Shown: positions 13,101 through 26,276, counted from the first letter of the stretch. The stretch is 64,000 nucleotides of DNA from Datnioides undecimradiatus (GCA_008933995.1 WARS01000013.1:8948023-9012022); one strand, 5' to 3'. Made by a program: numbers and translations. Notes: generated by a model from the letters alone, not told the origin.

Positions 13101-16100
13101 AATGTGTGATTAGGTTTAATCAAATGAAGATCAAGAAAAAAGAGAGAAACAAACAAAAAACATATAGAAATAAAACAGGGAAACGTATAGAAAAATAAAG
13201 AATTATTTGGCAAAAACCCCACATTTATTGAATCTGCAGCAACATCAGTCACAGAGTGACTCTGTCTCCTTCACTGCTTTAGTCTTTGGCTTGATAGTTT
13301 GATGTGATCCCTCCTCCCCTCTTTGAGACGAACCAACATATAAAACAATGTCAAGCTGCTTGCCTGTTCTTTGTTTTTCATTTTCACAGAATTTCGAGTA
13401 AGCACCCCTGACAATACTCTAGGCTCCGGGGCTGTGTCTCCTGAGAGAGGGGACACACTGCTGCCACTACCTCAGCCAGAGCTGGACCCCGACACACTGC
13501 GCAGTGACCTGAGAGACTTCCTCCAGGAGCTGCGTGAGGCACAGAGAGAGCGGGTAAAAGACAGAAATAAAACTCACAAAGTTAATATGCTATGATTTAG
13601 GGATGTTTCTGGTTTTGTTTGGCTCAAGCCCTTGTTTATTGGGGATTGTAAAGGATGATGCCAGATGCCGACAGGGGGTCCTGCAGCGGGAGGCGGAGGA
13701 GCTGATGGGGGAACGAGACTCTGCTCAGAGTCGTCTCACTCAGCTACAGAACACCTTACAAGAATACCAAGAAGGTATTTCTTCTTATTTGTCCCTGCAG
13801 TTTCAGAATTACACAATTAACCCTTATCAAAGGACAACATGATCTCAATCTGTAATCTGTGTTAACGTGTGTAGAGAAGCGAGGACTGGGCGAGCGTCTG
13901 ACCACCACTCAGATTTTGCTCCAGCAGCAGGAGGAGGCGGTGAGGAGAGGAGACAGAGAGAGGAGGGCTCTGTCCGACAGGGTGAAAGATTTAGAGCGAG
14001 CACTGCAGGCGTCCGAGACGGATAAAAAACACACACAGGTACTCACACATATGTACGCACAGCATGTATTTCTATTGTGAGTTGCACAACAGTGACCTGC
14101 GGTTTGCCTGATCGCCATATGGCAGCGCTGAACAGTGGAGGCACGTCCAAAACCAGAAGCCGTCAGGGAGCATAATAACAACAGATGCTCCACACATTCA
14201 GTGTTACACCTCGTGTGGTGTCGCATGTCAGCTCTCCATATGTCTGTTTTTAATACCAATACCTTTTACAATAACTCACCATCTGGACTACAGGAGCAGT
14301 ACACAGAGTGGAAGGGAGGCTCTTGGTGGAAAAAGGATTTGAGAGAATTTGTTGGATTGAGACGTTTTTATAACATTTTTGAAACGTCTCAGGAGGATTT
14401 ATGAAGAGATGAGTAACGTATGATCTTAGATGCAGCTGTGGATCATCTGTGTGTGTGTTGTGTCTGTCTGTAACAGTGTGTTGGACCGTCTGTGCATGCC
14501 TCTGTAACCTGGGTTGAACACTCAAGTCTCATGAACACCAACACCAACACCAACAAGACACCAGCTAGTGTCAGCAAAGGTCTCTGTCCCCCCTCCATCT
14601 CTGCAGGATCTGTTAAATAAACAGCGGGCTGCTGAGATGCGTCTAGAAGCTGAGAGGAGGCGTCTGCGGGAGGGGCTGGAGGCTGCTGAAGCCCGGGCCA
14701 CCAGGGTGGAGCTGGGGAGGCGCAGTCTGGAGGGGGAGCTGCTGAGACTCAAACTGAGTCTTGGAGACCGGGAGGCTGAGAGCCAGACTACCCAGGAGCG
14801 CCATGACTCTTTGCTGAAACAGGTTCAACTGGCTGATACAGAGTCATTTTATGTCTTCGAGAGCTTCATGTCATTCATATCATTTATTGCTTTGGTTCGG
14901 AAGTAAAATAATAAATTTGATGTAACTCATAATTCATCTTTTCCTAACATTTTGGTCTCAGTTATGGGGGGACAGAGATATTAATTTCAATTACTCAATG
15001 AGCAACAGGTCAGGTAGAACATTAGCATGCTAACATTAGCTAATTAGCACTAAACCCAAAGTACAGCTAAGGTTATGGAGAAAGTCAGTGGCTTCTTAGA
15101 TATTTGGCCATAAGACAAAGTAAAAGTCACCAAAATTATTACAGTTCATCATAAATGATGTGCATCAAAGTTCATGACAATCTATATAATCATTATTGAG
15201 ATATTTTTACTAAAACCCACTAATGTGAACCTCATGGTGGTGCTGGATGAAAAGTCAGGATCAAGAATGTCACTAGACTTCATCCTCTGGGGATCATGAA
15301 TGTAAATTCCATGGCAGACCATTCAGTAGTTGTTGAGATATTTCTGTCTGGACCAAAGTGACCATTACCATGAGTAGCTTCAAACCTACTTCTCCTGCAA
15401 AGCTTTAGTGCAGAACTTAAATAAATGACTCTGTTACATTTCAGCCAAACAATGCTGACAGGAAAATCTATGTTTTTCACAATATACAGGGTTTTTAAAT
15501 TTGGTGTCATTCATCAATGACTGGTTCACCAGCGCTGGAGGGTGGAGAAACCATAGCTATGTGTTAGGCTGCAGCAACTTGAAGAATGACGGAGCCTGTA
15601 GTGTCATAAACATGTCAACAGTGTCCATGTAGTAACTCTTGCTGCCAGAAGGGGGAGGCAGAAGTTGTAGCTGTAGCACTGTAGCTTTGATTTATGGCAA
15701 ATCATTTAAGTTGTTTTCTGGAGAATTTCTTTTGAAAAAACTTTACAGATTTGATTTGTACTACCTGCAGGTGGCAGAGGGAGAAGCCCGTGCATCTCAG
15801 CTCCAGAGGGAGGCGGAGAGGCTGAGCCAGGCTCTGCTCAAAGCACAGGAAGGTGAATCTCTACTCCAAGAGAAGACGTCTTCCCTCAAAAAGTCCCTCC
15901 AGGAGGCAGCAGCTTCTCACAGCAGCACCCAGGGCCGTCTGGCTGCTCTGCAGAAGACACTGACTGTGACTGAACAGGACAAAAGGCTCCTACAGGTGAG
16001 TGGGTCAAAAGGGAAAAAAGGTCATAGACAATGTGGATGAAAACTGGTGATGTGATGATTACGCTGCACCAACAAGGAACGGATGGATGAGGCCAGGGCA

Positions 16101-19100
16101 TCTTTAGTGGAGGGTAAGAGGAACGTGGCCATCCTGACCGAGCGCGTGCAAAGCTTGGAGAGTGAGCTGAGCCAGAGTGAGTTGAGACGAGAGGAGCTGG
16201 AGGCTGAGCTCACCAAAACTCAAGAGGTAAGGGAGATAATTCATCTGTGTGTTGACAAACATCTGCCCAACTGGCTTTACACCATCTGCAGAGTTGTGAC
16301 TGCGCACAGACATTAACATCATGTCCTCATATGTGATCTGTGTCATCCCGTCGCCAGGCCCTGCGTCAGCGCTCGGCCAGTCTTGCAGAGGCTCAACGCA
16401 GCGCCCAGGCAGCTCACACAGAGCGGGCTGCTGTAGAAGAGAGACTGCGTGGGTTGCAGCGAGCTGTTGCCATGCTTGAGACGGAGAAAAAAGATGCTGA
16501 GAGACAGGCTGTGAGGCTGGAGAAGGACAAGAATGCACTGAGGAATACACTGGATAAGGTCAGCACTGTGTCTCACTTGTTTCATTAAGTCATTTCTTTA
16601 CAAAGAGCCATTTGTGAAGCCAAGATTCAAAATTCTTATGCTGCACGGACACATGTTGGGTTTCACCAGTGTTGTGCAGTGCCTCTTTAAGAGCGATCAC
16701 AGTGAGTCAGCCCAAAACACAACAGAGAAATGTTAATCTATAATGTGTTTTTATATGAATCTGTCACTAATTCAGGGAAACAGCCTGCAGTGTATAAATT
16801 AGTTATAGTTAAAGTTATAATGAATTGAAATTAAACTTTATATTATTAATGGTCATTATCAGTGGTAAACTCAATGTGGAAAGAAAGAAAACATTTTCAC
16901 ATCTTAAAACAAATGTTTTTTTGCATGATTTGTGACTTGCTTTCTATAGATCACATTTCAATAAATGTACCTTTCATCAGGTTGAACGTCAGAAGCTGAA
17001 GACTGAGGAAGGCAGCATGCGGTTGTCTGCAGAGAAAGGCCGCTTGGATCGCTCTCTGAACACAGCTGAGCAGGAGCTGCAGGAGGCACAGCAGCAGATA
17101 CTGACACTGCAGGTGGGGAGAAGAAACTGCTCAAACCTTCCTTGAAGCATTCCTCAGAAAGCACACAGAAACTCTCCATTTTAGTGTCGATAAAGTAAAA
17201 AACTTTGAGAAGCAACACCAAACTGCTGTTAGCAGAGGACTGCTGGCAACACGATTCGCCACACAAGTTGTTTTCTTAGCTGCTTTAGAGCTCTGCTGCA
17301 GAGTGAGTGGACTGAGCAGCCTGGAGTCCATCATGTATCACTGAAGGACAAAGCCAAACACATGCTTAGATGAGCTGTTCTCACCTTTAACAGCGAGACA
17401 AACAAGTCTTTAACATGACAAATTAAAATGTTTTTGTGTATAAATAATTTTCCTCTCACTTCACTAACTTGACTAAGGAGGGATACCGTTTATACAAGGA
17501 AGTGGTTTTATTAGAAAAAGACTACATTTTCTTTAGTTTTGGCTACAGGAGGTACATTCATTTAAATTTATAAATTAAATAAATTACGTTTTCACAGGAC
17601 AGTCAAGACCAGACTTTGCTCCTGCATGAGACAACATCTGTTGAATTCTGCCATAGTTGACTTCATAAACAAAAGCTCAGGCCAAACCCCATACATTTTT
17701 CTGGGGAAGCTTCATTTTTCTGTTTTGATGCTGAACAAGGTTCATAACTATGTTTTTTAATTTACCACAGTTATGCTATAAACAAGTAAAATAAATAAAG
17801 CTATGGTGGGTTTCATAAAGAGAAAGAATTCAGAAGGAGTCATTAAAGTTGTTTATTTCAGGCTGTTTTACGTCTCAGACCACTGTTCATTTCTCCTAAT
17901 TTTGGCAAACTTTTCCCAGGCTGCGGAAGTGCTCACCAACCTCATTTCCAGCCTCTTAAGCATTTACTAATGGCTCTTAAGGCTGCATAATAATTATACA
18001 ACTTCACGGGATATTTTTGTAATTACTTGATTTGTGGTGCATCTTTCTTCTTTTCCTGCTCCCTGTCATGCAAAAAGAGCCTAAACTAAAGTGTGTCATC
18101 ACTTTGCAAAAGAAAAAAGAAAAAGAAAAGTTGAAACCCCTGAACTCAAGCTGGAAGTACTTAGAGAGAAGTGGAGAATGTAAACGTTGTGTCACTTAAC
18201 AAGAACCTACAAGCATGTAGTAGGCTTCTCTACAAGAGGCCATCAGCCATTTGTTAGACGACCTCCTCCAGACCAATAAAAACCACAGATGTTTGGTGTC
18301 TCAGAAATGTGAACAACAGATTTGTGATGTTTACTCATCTGTAAATGCTGCGACTAACTACCCATTTATTAGGTCTTTGTGTGGATCTCATGTACACCTC
18401 ATGACCCCAGTTCACAATTTCACAATGTTCACAATTTCTGTTTACGATCTGTACATTTCCCCATTAAATACATCTCCTGTAGAACACTAAATTACTGCTT
18501 TTCTCCTGAAGGATCAGTTTCATATACGTATATTACAACACAGGCTTGTCCCATAATGTCTGTTATAGTTACATTCACATTGTTTCAGAAAGGTGTTAAA
18601 TCGCTGCAACCGCAAAGCCTCCGACATACTGTCTGTGTTGTTTGATGTCTGCTCTTGAGCCAGCATCATTAAGACATTTAATGATGACTCTCTGTCCTTT
18701 TCTTTAATGTTCACATTTTGGTCTCGTCCATGTCTGTGTGCTTTGAGTAGACTCAGTTGGCTGAGATGGAGCAGTCGCACAGTCTGTGCGAGAGTCTGGT
18801 GAGGCAGCGTGACGAGGCCCAGCGGGAGTCAGAGAGACTGAGGACCAGCTTCAGGGATATAGAGCGAACGCTGGGAACCCGAGAGCGAGCTCATCGACAC
18901 CGGGTCAAAGGCCTGGAGGAGCAGGTACACACACTGCAATGTTTTAAAGTCCCTGCTACAATAATTAGCTGGTTTAAGGTGTAATTAAATATTTAGAATA
19001 TGAAAAATGGATCATCTGAGTCCACATTATGTTTTAAACACCACTGTAGGAATAAAATGGGAGTTTTGGCTTTCAGCAGGAGAGCACAGAGAGAAGCCCA

Positions 19101-19775
19101 CAGACCATAAACAGTTTGTAAACTACGCTCCTTGTGCACTCAGTCATGGACATATCAACAATATTCTGGATAAAAATCGGGGAATGGAAGAATTTCCCTT
19201 TGTTTTTTTATTTTCACTCAGCCTGAATCAGTCAGCTCCACTGTTTTATTTATGTTTTGCTTCAGCCCGTAGCAAACAATAAAAGAACACACTATGTGAC
19301 TGTATCCAATTTCATTTTGGCTCAAATGATACAAAAGAATGTAAATCAACAGAAAATACCTTTGCCAGAAAAGCAACAAAGAGACCACTGAGAATGAAAA
19401 TACGTCACAGTAACGTTGTTTAGATTGAGGGAGACATCCAGTATCAAGTCAGAACATACCACCTGCTCCCTGTGCAGGAGGCATGCGCACATCTGTAAAT
19501 TCTGCAAAAGAAAAAAACAATATTACAACCACAAAAACCTGATCCTCATCTCTTTGTTACCTGCATGCACCTGAGGAAGAGCCCTGCACACAGCCTCGGG
19601 CCTTTGATCTGTAATCATGTCACCTAATTTACGGATTACAGATCTCAAATGTTAAAAATATGTTTTGTCGCCCACTGTATTACTGCAGGTGTCCACCCTG
19701 AAGGAGCAGCTGCAACAAGAGATCAAACGGCGGCAACCGTCTCTTCCGTCCTCCTTATTGCCGGCAGGGAAATGA
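1155..19775 (+). CDS. crocc: Rootletin, ciliary rootlet coiled-coil protein
   Basis: Rootletin is the structural protein of the ciliary rootlet and of the fibres linking centrioles. Coding exons, joined in phase: 1155-1211, 1565-1691, 1777-1922, 3282-3473, 3561-3644, 3723-3814, 3908-4073, 4166-4272, 4378-4605, 4695-4785, 5049-5135, 5212-5424, 6054-6253, 6368-6550, 7173-7317, 7398-7544, 8413-8643, 8916-9109, 9189-9316, 9534-9703, 9814-9993, 10170-10304, 10425-10586, 11595-11833, 11937-12096, 12197-12364, 12459-12882, 13390-13553, 13654-13774, 13875-14038, 14607-14822, 15771-15995, 16077-16226, 16358-16558, 16981-17112, 18751-18924, 19689-19775. The product is about 2029 residues; human rootletin is about 2017. 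It is almost all heptad coiled coil. Recognisable pieces are SFHSYFSSEHGRLL in exon 8, LSANEESRDQMRRDI in exons 23-24 and the C-terminal GLEEQVSTLK. Two Ser/Pro-rich hinges break the coil, in exon 12 and exons 27-28. The exon 29 acceptor is the weakest call. The ATG chosen opens the first exon that joins in frame. Confidence 0.95.
2266..2279 (+). promoter_or_regulatory. X-box-like (RFX) site in crocc intron 3
   Basis: The 14 bases GTTGCCATGGCGTC match the RFX X-box consensus (RYYNYY-AT-RRNRAC) at all positions but one. RFX factors switch on ciliary genes, and rootletin is a ciliary gene, so the position within the gene's first 1.2 kb fits. Function is inference from one motif match. Confidence 0.3.
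15020..15370 (+). repeat. Dispersed fish repeat in crocc intron 31
   Basis: The block starts with TTAGCATGCTAACATTAGC and contains the phrase GTTGTTGAGATATTTCTGTC. It has a loose internal repeat: 'catgacaatctatataatcattattgagatattt' type wording recurs about 140 bp later around 15300-15345. I recognise this family from memory as a common short repeat in percomorph fish introns. It has no coding frame, and the ends are approximate. Confidence 0.6.
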
Positions 19776-20555
19776 GAGGCGGCTTAAAAGCAGAAGCACC
19801 AGCATACAGCACTCGTTCTGATCCAGGGAAAATCCACCTATCATAAAAGCAATATTTCCTCTTAGAAACATTCCTGAAAGTGTCCACAGTCAAACTCTAA
19901 TGTTTAAAGTCTCGTTTGTTTTACTTTGTGGCTCTAAAGTGAACACCACTGTCACTTTGATGATGTTTTATTGATATTTTGCATGGCGAGGAACGTTTCG
20001 CACGACCTGCAGCTAAGTGACAGGCGAGCGATGTGATTCGGCAGCTGGGTGACGACGCCAGCAGCCTGCAGATTACTGGCAACCATCTGTACTTGATCCT
20101 TGCTCAACATCTCCTCAAACTTCCTGCTCCTATTCAAGAAGAAACCCAAATCACCGCAGGATTCCCCTCTAGACAGAATCTGGATGCAGCGCAGGAATGA
20201 AAATCTGCCAGTTGTGCAGTTTGGCGTCGATTCTCCACATTTAACTTAACAGTCGAAGACACTAAAAGGAAGAAAAGAAGGCCTGTGTACGATGTGCAAG
20301 TGCCAGGAAACAAACGAACTGAGCTAAATGAAGGAGGTTCACTGTATTTTCTCTGATTATGTGGCATATAGACACAGTTTTTTAACAGTGGAATACTGCA
20401 GTAGGATGAATACTTACTGTTTTTTATTAGTTAATATTAGTTTTACTAGTTGTACATACTTTTTACCTACTGTACAAACGCAGACAGTCTGATGTTTAAT
20501 AGCAGCAATATGACTTGTATGGACAGTACGCATGGAGCCCATGTGTTTGCAGGAG

Positions 20556-20561
20556 AATAAA
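20556..20561 (+). terminator. Candidate polyadenylation signal of crocc
   Basis: AATAAA lies about 780 bases past the crocc stop codon. No downstream GU-rich element was firmly identified. Confidence 0.4.
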
Positions 20562-20696
20562 CCCACTGTGTGAGCCATAATTCATCTTTTTCATAAATAC
20601 CTTTCAGCACACTGAGCTGCAGCCTCATATTACATTACATCCATGACTCATGTTTGACTCAATCACACACTGAACAGCTGTAGTAAAAAAAAAAAG

Positions 20697-20702
20697 TTTA
20701 TT
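20697..20702 (-). terminator. Candidate polyadenylation signal of mfap2
   Basis: TTTATT on the + strand reads AATAAA on the - strand, about 710 bases past the mfap2 stop. It lies only about 140 bp from the candidate crocc signal, so the two transcripts would converge tightly. Confidence 0.4.
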
Positions 20703-21413
20703 TTTTTTTCTCAGTCTTTATAGTGACAGTTTTACAAAGCAGTAGTACAGAGGCCGTTTGTGAGATGCCTTTTTAAAGCACTTGTTGCCACTGGAATATA
20801 TTTATGTAAGCTTGCTGCTTGGTTGCTAAGCACAGGTCCAGGTGGCAGTAGTACAAAAACTGAGGTCACTCACCACCTGTTTCTTCACACATCTCACGAT
20901 TTTAACAGTGAGACTGTTGGCGGCTGGATATTGATTGGTTTTGTCTGACGTCAGTGCATGGTGGCCACCGCTGATGAGTCATGACATCAAGACAATGACT
21001 GCTTTTTAACACAAGTACAGTAACATATCAACAAACACAAAGCATGAGATTAATACGGTACAATATGCCAAAAAAAGATGATCTGCAGTTTTATGTGCAT
21101 CTCTAATAGTTTTTATAGCACCAGTGTGATGATTTTATAGCACCAGTGATTTATACAATCATCAATGTTCTTTGGAGTATATTTGTCCATACACACAGCA
21201 TCTACTAGGCAGACATACATGTGAAAAGACAGAACAAGAAATGTCAGAAGTGCCTTTTGGCACGAGAGTAATGACTTGTACAGGAAGAGTCAAAGAGGCA
21301 GCGTGAGGAGAAACTGGGCGGAAAGAAGAAGAGGACAGAGTGAGAGGATGTGGACAAGTGGGAGGAGAAGCGGCAGTATCTGGGCAGGTAGCGTCCCTGA
21401 TCTTTGTGCTCAA

Positions 21414-24385
21414 TCAGCAGCCACCACAACTCTTTCCGCAGCTTCCTCCTAGTGATGAACACTGGCCACTCAGTGCTGCCACTCCACAGCGAGAGAACTG
21501 ATCGCGACACAGGTCCGCTAAACACACAGAGGCAGAGGAGTTCAGTTACAAGCCTTAATGCACAAATGCACAGAAATTACACTCAGACAGACAGAGCACA
21601 GTGAACCCACCTCTAAGCAGTTCTTCATGCGCACACACAGTCCTCACACAGACCTCCTTGTTGATGACGTAAACCCGTCGCAAACTTAATGAAAAACATG
21701 TGCAGGGGTCACAAATGAGGCTGAAATGCTGAGGTGCCAGTTAAAGGGGTATTTCACACCAAAAAACAAATTCCTACAGTCTCCACATCTGTCACATCAG
21801 TCAAAAGTTAAAGGCAACATAAACATTCAGTATTTTTCCAGCCGTCAACAAATCCAGTGAAAAGAAAATTAAAATCAACGAGATGAACAACAAGTGTTGT
21901 CTGTGTAGCCAAAGCCTGATAGAGTTTATTCCTCTGTGCCACAGAGCCCCACTGGTGTCCAAAAACTATTAGAGACACATTAACCAGCAAAACCGATGCA
22001 TTGCCAGACCTGTTCTTCGTACCAGCACTATAGTCACAAGAACACCAAAAATGGATTAATCTGATAATGATGGTATAATCCCCAACAAAAGCCCTATTTA
22101 ATCACATTTGAGTTTTTTTAAGGAATTCAAGAAAGAAAGAAAGAAAGACAGTAAAACTCTCCATCATCAGTAGGACCTGATGGGTTTTGGGCTGAGAGCC
22201 ACAGACAGGGTAGAGAAATTGTCACATGAAGGTAATGTAAGTCTGCAACCTTGTAATATGTGGCACAAGCTGTTTGGAGAAGATTTGATAGACAATTTGT
22301 GGTTTTTGGAGAAAGGCTAAGATGAGTTGTTGATGGTTGTCAAACAAACTTCAGAGAGGTTCTGACTTTGAGATAATGACTGTGTTTTTCACTGTGGGGT
22401 GCTCATTTAAAAGTCATTTCAGGTCTGTGTGTACCTGTAGAAGCAGAGGCTGTTCAGGCACTGCTTGCATGGCTTGTGAACAGAGTAGAGTCTGGTGCAG
22501 GGATACTGCTCCTCTCTGCAATCTTTGAGTCAAACACAAACAAAAAATAATAATTTCTCCATTTAAAGTAAACAGCTGATTATCTGTCCTCTTATCTCCA
22601 GACGTTTCTTACCAAGAGGGCCAGGCTCTGTGGGCTCCGTCTCCAAATCGGTCTCTGATATCCACATGAAAACAGATTTACAAACGAGCACAGTTTACAC
22701 ATTGCAAGCTACAACTGGATATCATTACTCGGACCCAAGAAGAATTCAGCAGATATACCAGATTTTTCTGGACGGACCACTGGCTCGAGCCGAACCTGCT
22801 GCTGGTAGGTTCCAGGAAGAGAGTCCTGATTTTCAGGGCCTGGAAACATGAAACAGAGGTTTCAACAGTTTTTACACTGGTGTTAAAATATGAAAGTACC
22901 ATCAAGGAATATTTCTCCAAACTGCTTTACCTTGGAAGTAATCATAGTCTTCTGAAAAGCCATAAAAAAGAAGAGAAACATGTTTCATTACATCAGCATT
23001 GTAAGACCAATTACAGTCAGTTACTCCCCAAACACAGCGACAAACACACACACACAATCACAAAGCACTGCAACATATAAAATGAACCACCTGCATGCCA
23101 AAACTGAACAAAATGAGCAGTTTGGGAGGGTGTAGTGTATGACTTCATATGCAAGATGTTTACAAATAATAACATGCAGAACAGTCAAAGCGCTATTTAC
23201 ACTGTGACAACAGTTGCTATGCGGGTGGTAAATAACGATTGGAGGAGGAGCGAGAACTCCTCCAGGCTAGGTGACACATCAGAGGACAACGTGCAATTAG
23301 GAACAGATGTGCAGAGAGCTCTGATATAAACTGATGCTGAGCAGGAACAATCAAGGCCAATATTCTCTTTATGAACTCACCCAAAAAGGGAAATGATTCC
23401 TGGTACTGGGCCTGGGCGAGCAGCAGCACTGTTGACATTTCAGAACAATAAAGTAATCACAAACATGGCGGGATGAGTGCGATGAGGGGGGTTGATAATG
23501 ACAAAAAATCTGAATACTGAGCACCATTATTATGATTTTTCAGGTATTTTCCAAAATCTGTCATTGTACTGTTTTACTTTCAGATTCAATTTTTCATTTT
23601 TTAAGATAATTACTACAATTTTAATTTTTCAGAATGGACACACAGCAAGATGCAGACCAGTCAGTCTGCGCAGTCTAATGAGAAAAGAAATACATTTTTT
23701 TCTCTGTAATAAAACATTACATTTATATGAAATAAACTGCACCCTTACACAGACCCATACACTCTGGGGTTTTGCTGCTAATGTTAGCATACTTGAGCTA
23801 AATATTGTGTAGCTAATACTTATCTAGTCATTTTACTGACATCATGTGCTATTGTCACTACCACTACTACCACTTTTGGCCTCAGTTAGTTAGGTTACAT
23901 GTAAGTAAATTTGATGTCAAGCCTTTTCTTCACCTGACCAAGAAACAGTTTGTCACACAACTGCCCGTAAAACACCAGTGTGTTGTTTTCCTACTTTTTT
24001 TGTACCAGTGGAATTTAAAAAATATAAAATGTTACTCTGTGACATTTAAAGCTGCTGGTACGGAGATATTGTTACCTTTCGAGCAGAGCCAGGCTAGGTG
24101 TTTCCGATGGTTTCCAGCCTTAATGCTACGCTAAGCTAACTGGCTGCTTGTTGTAAACTTACATTTATTGTCATTTGAGAGTCATAACAATCCATCTTCT
24201 CATCCCACTTTGGGTACAAAAACAAGGAAAAGTATTTTCCCTAGCGTCAAACTATACCTTTAACTCTGATAGTTGGAAAAAAAGAGAAATTTAAGATTTG
24301 AAACCAAGTTTACTGGGACTTTGTTGGACTCTTGGAGGAATATGGTGCAGTTACCTGGCATGCAGATTAGTAGGAGGACTCTCAT
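21414..24385 (-). CDS. mfap2: Microfibril-associated protein 2 (MAGP-1)
   Basis: This is a secreted extracellular-matrix glycoprotein that binds fibrillin microfibrils. Coding exons in transcript order: 24385-24355, 23428-23381, 22951-22931, 22839-22759, 22654-22613, 22522-22435, 21684-21611, 21517-21414. All join in phase to give 162 residues (human 183). The signal peptide is MRVLLLICMPVLLLAQA, with probable cleavage after residue 17. An acidic tyrosine stretch (LEDYDYFQG) follows and includes a 21-nt exon. The diagnostic matrix-binding region starts at PGPLDCREEQYPCTRLYSVH (Cys76) and contains CKQCLN and CVRTVCAHEELLRADLC. The last exon carries a ShKT-like cysteine tail ending CGKSCGGC. 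The N-terminal part is shorter than in mammals. The start-codon exon has its own 3' splice site at 24417-24419, which implies an upstream untranslated exon. Confidence 0.93.
22131..22149 (+). repeat. (GAAA)n microsatellite
   Basis: About four and a half copies of GAAA lie in an mfap2 intron, a simple-sequence tract. Confidence 0.8.
23990..24262 (+). repeat. Dispersed fish repeat in mfap2 intron 1
   Basis: The block includes GCTACGCTAAGCTAACTGGC and ends in GTCAAACTATACCTTTAA. I recognise this as the 3' part of a short non-autonomous repeat common in percomorph genomes, which usually ends in the inverted form of 'TTAAAGGAATAGTTTGAC'. I could not find the opposite terminus nearby, so this copy looks truncated. 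The limits are approximate. Confidence 0.5.
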
Positions 24386-25469
24386 GGTCACTCTGGGAGG
24401 TAGACTGACTTGAACACTGGAGGGGAGGTGAGGAGAGTATCAGCAATGAAAACACAACAGCATGAGGGGGAATAAAGTGCTTAAGTGTTGCATATTCCTC
24501 TGGTCTCCTGAACTCGCTTCTCCTCTCCTTCCCCCTGCCCTCTGTCACCTCTCCAACCCCCACTGCTCTCCCCTCACTCTGCCCCCCCCCACGGCCCCAA
24601 ACGGCCACAGCAAGAGAAAGAGGGGGAGAGAAACTCTGACAGCAAGAATGTGGTGCGTCTGTCTTCCTAAGAACAATCTCTCTGTTTTCCTACTTTTCCT
24701 TGCTGCAGCAGACAGTCTCGCGGCTGCATTCCAGGAAAAGAAACAGAGGACCCCTCAACCCCACCCCTCTCTCTGAGTTTTCTTCATCCCTCCCTCCCTC
24801 TCGCCGTCTCCACATCCTTCATTTCCCTTCTGTCGCCCTCACTGGTCATTTCCTCGAACCCCCCCCCTTCTTTCTTCTTCACTCCACCAAGCAAAAGAGC
24901 CTCTCAGGTTAAGCAAAAATGACATGTGGACAGAAAAACATGGACACTGTCAGCATCACCGGCCAGTAAATCAGATTACTGTGCTTTGTTAAGATTTGAA
25001 TGAAACTGTAGACATCACAGTGTGACAGTAGTGCATACAGTAAAACCTATTACCTTAGCTTCCTGTACCAGCGGCTAAACTACTTTTCCACTTTGTGGAA
25101 AGTATGAAAGCTCCTCCTCTGCTGCAGCACTGTAGGCTACTTCATACACACAACATGCAGCAGTTCGTTTGGACACTGGACCTCTGAGCTCTCTGTGTGA
25201 CTGCATGCAGACTTTAGTGAAGCCACACCAGACACAAAACATGATTCAACACTGCTTGTGCATAAGTTCTGCATATGTAGCAATAAATCTGTGTGTTTGT
25301 TTGTGTACCAGTGTAATACACACTCAAACACTCATACACGCACACATACACACACATTCTTCTTGTGCATCACAGTGGCTATCGGAAACCATATGTTTTC
25401 ACAGCGCACATCTGGGAGCGATTAGCCCCCCCTCCACAATTGAGTCCTTCCCTTCCCAGTTAGAGGACC

Positions 25470-25511
25470 CCCCCCCACACACACACACACACACACAGAC
25501 ACACACACTAA
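25470..25511 (+). repeat. C-run followed by (CA)n microsatellite
   Basis: A run of nine C residues passes into about 15 CA units with one interruption. It lies between mfap2's first two exons. Confidence 0.85.
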
Positions 25512-26084
25512 TAAGAGTTTCTGAGGACAGCAACAGGAGATCCACTGCTGTCATCTATTTTACGCCTTTTGCTTTTACGCAACTATGACAAATAAATAAA
25601 TAAGAATTCAAAACCATCTTTCCATGTGCCCTCATCGACCCCCATCTCTCTTTGAGTGTGTGTGTGTGTGTTTCGTTTTCCCTCTTGGCACCCTCTCTCC
25701 ATTGTAGTGCCATTACTGCAGGCTGTGCTGTGAAGTCCCTCCTCCTTCTTCTCTCCAGTGAAAACACAGGACCACATGTCAGCTCTCAACAGCCATTAAC
25801 ATAAACGCAAATTATCCACAATTATTCGGTCTACATTAAGCAGTCTGATAAGAGCTCAGGATGCTTTCGTGCCTTTGAAACAAGTGCTAGGATGCATGCA
25901 GACTGCGCACAATCACCTCACATGTCCTGATTTTTTTCCTCCACAGTTCTCAGCACAAATGCAATTCATGTTCAGTTTCTCTACAATCTGAGCCCACGTG
26001 TGCGTAAAATAAAAACAGTAAACGTACATGCAATTTAAACAACAACTATAAATGCAATCAAACGACTTTTTCCGAGTTTCTCAC

Positions 26085-26270
26085 CTAACTTTGCTTCAGC
26101 TTGCTCCGGCTTTCCTCAGCTCTCATGCGTCCTCTGAGTGCAGGAGGACCTCGCAGCGCCACATTGTACCACCCCGCATCTGTAGTCTCCTCCCCGTCCA
26201 GTCCCAGCCTCCAGCCTCCAGCCCCCGGCCCCAGCACCGACACCGACCCGCAACAACAGCGGGCTCACCC
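26085..26270 (-). other. mfap2: Probable 5' untranslated exon 1 of mfap2
   Basis: On the - strand a GC-rich segment ends in AAAGTTAG followed by a good donor (GTGAGAA) at 26084-26080. The next 3' splice site in the same direction is the one at 24417-24419 that opens the exon holding the mfap2 start codon. The 5' edge is a guess, placed just downstream of the E-box at 26277. Only transcript data would prove it. Confidence 0.5.
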
Positions 26271-26276
26271 GTCTGA

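Larger units (their letters stand above)
19776..21413. other. Convergent 3' regions of crocc and mfap2
   Basis: This stretch lies between the two stop codons and probably consists of the two 3' untranslated regions. It has one AATAAA on each strand about 140 bp apart and an A-then-T run at 20685-20709. I see no further coding exon. Confidence 0.5.

Noticed and set aside
24351..24776. Frames on both strands with Gly/Arg- or Pro/Ser-rich translations
   Set aside because: They are low-complexity pyrimidine tracts. Only the mfap2 start exon at 24355-24385 has splice-site and phase support.
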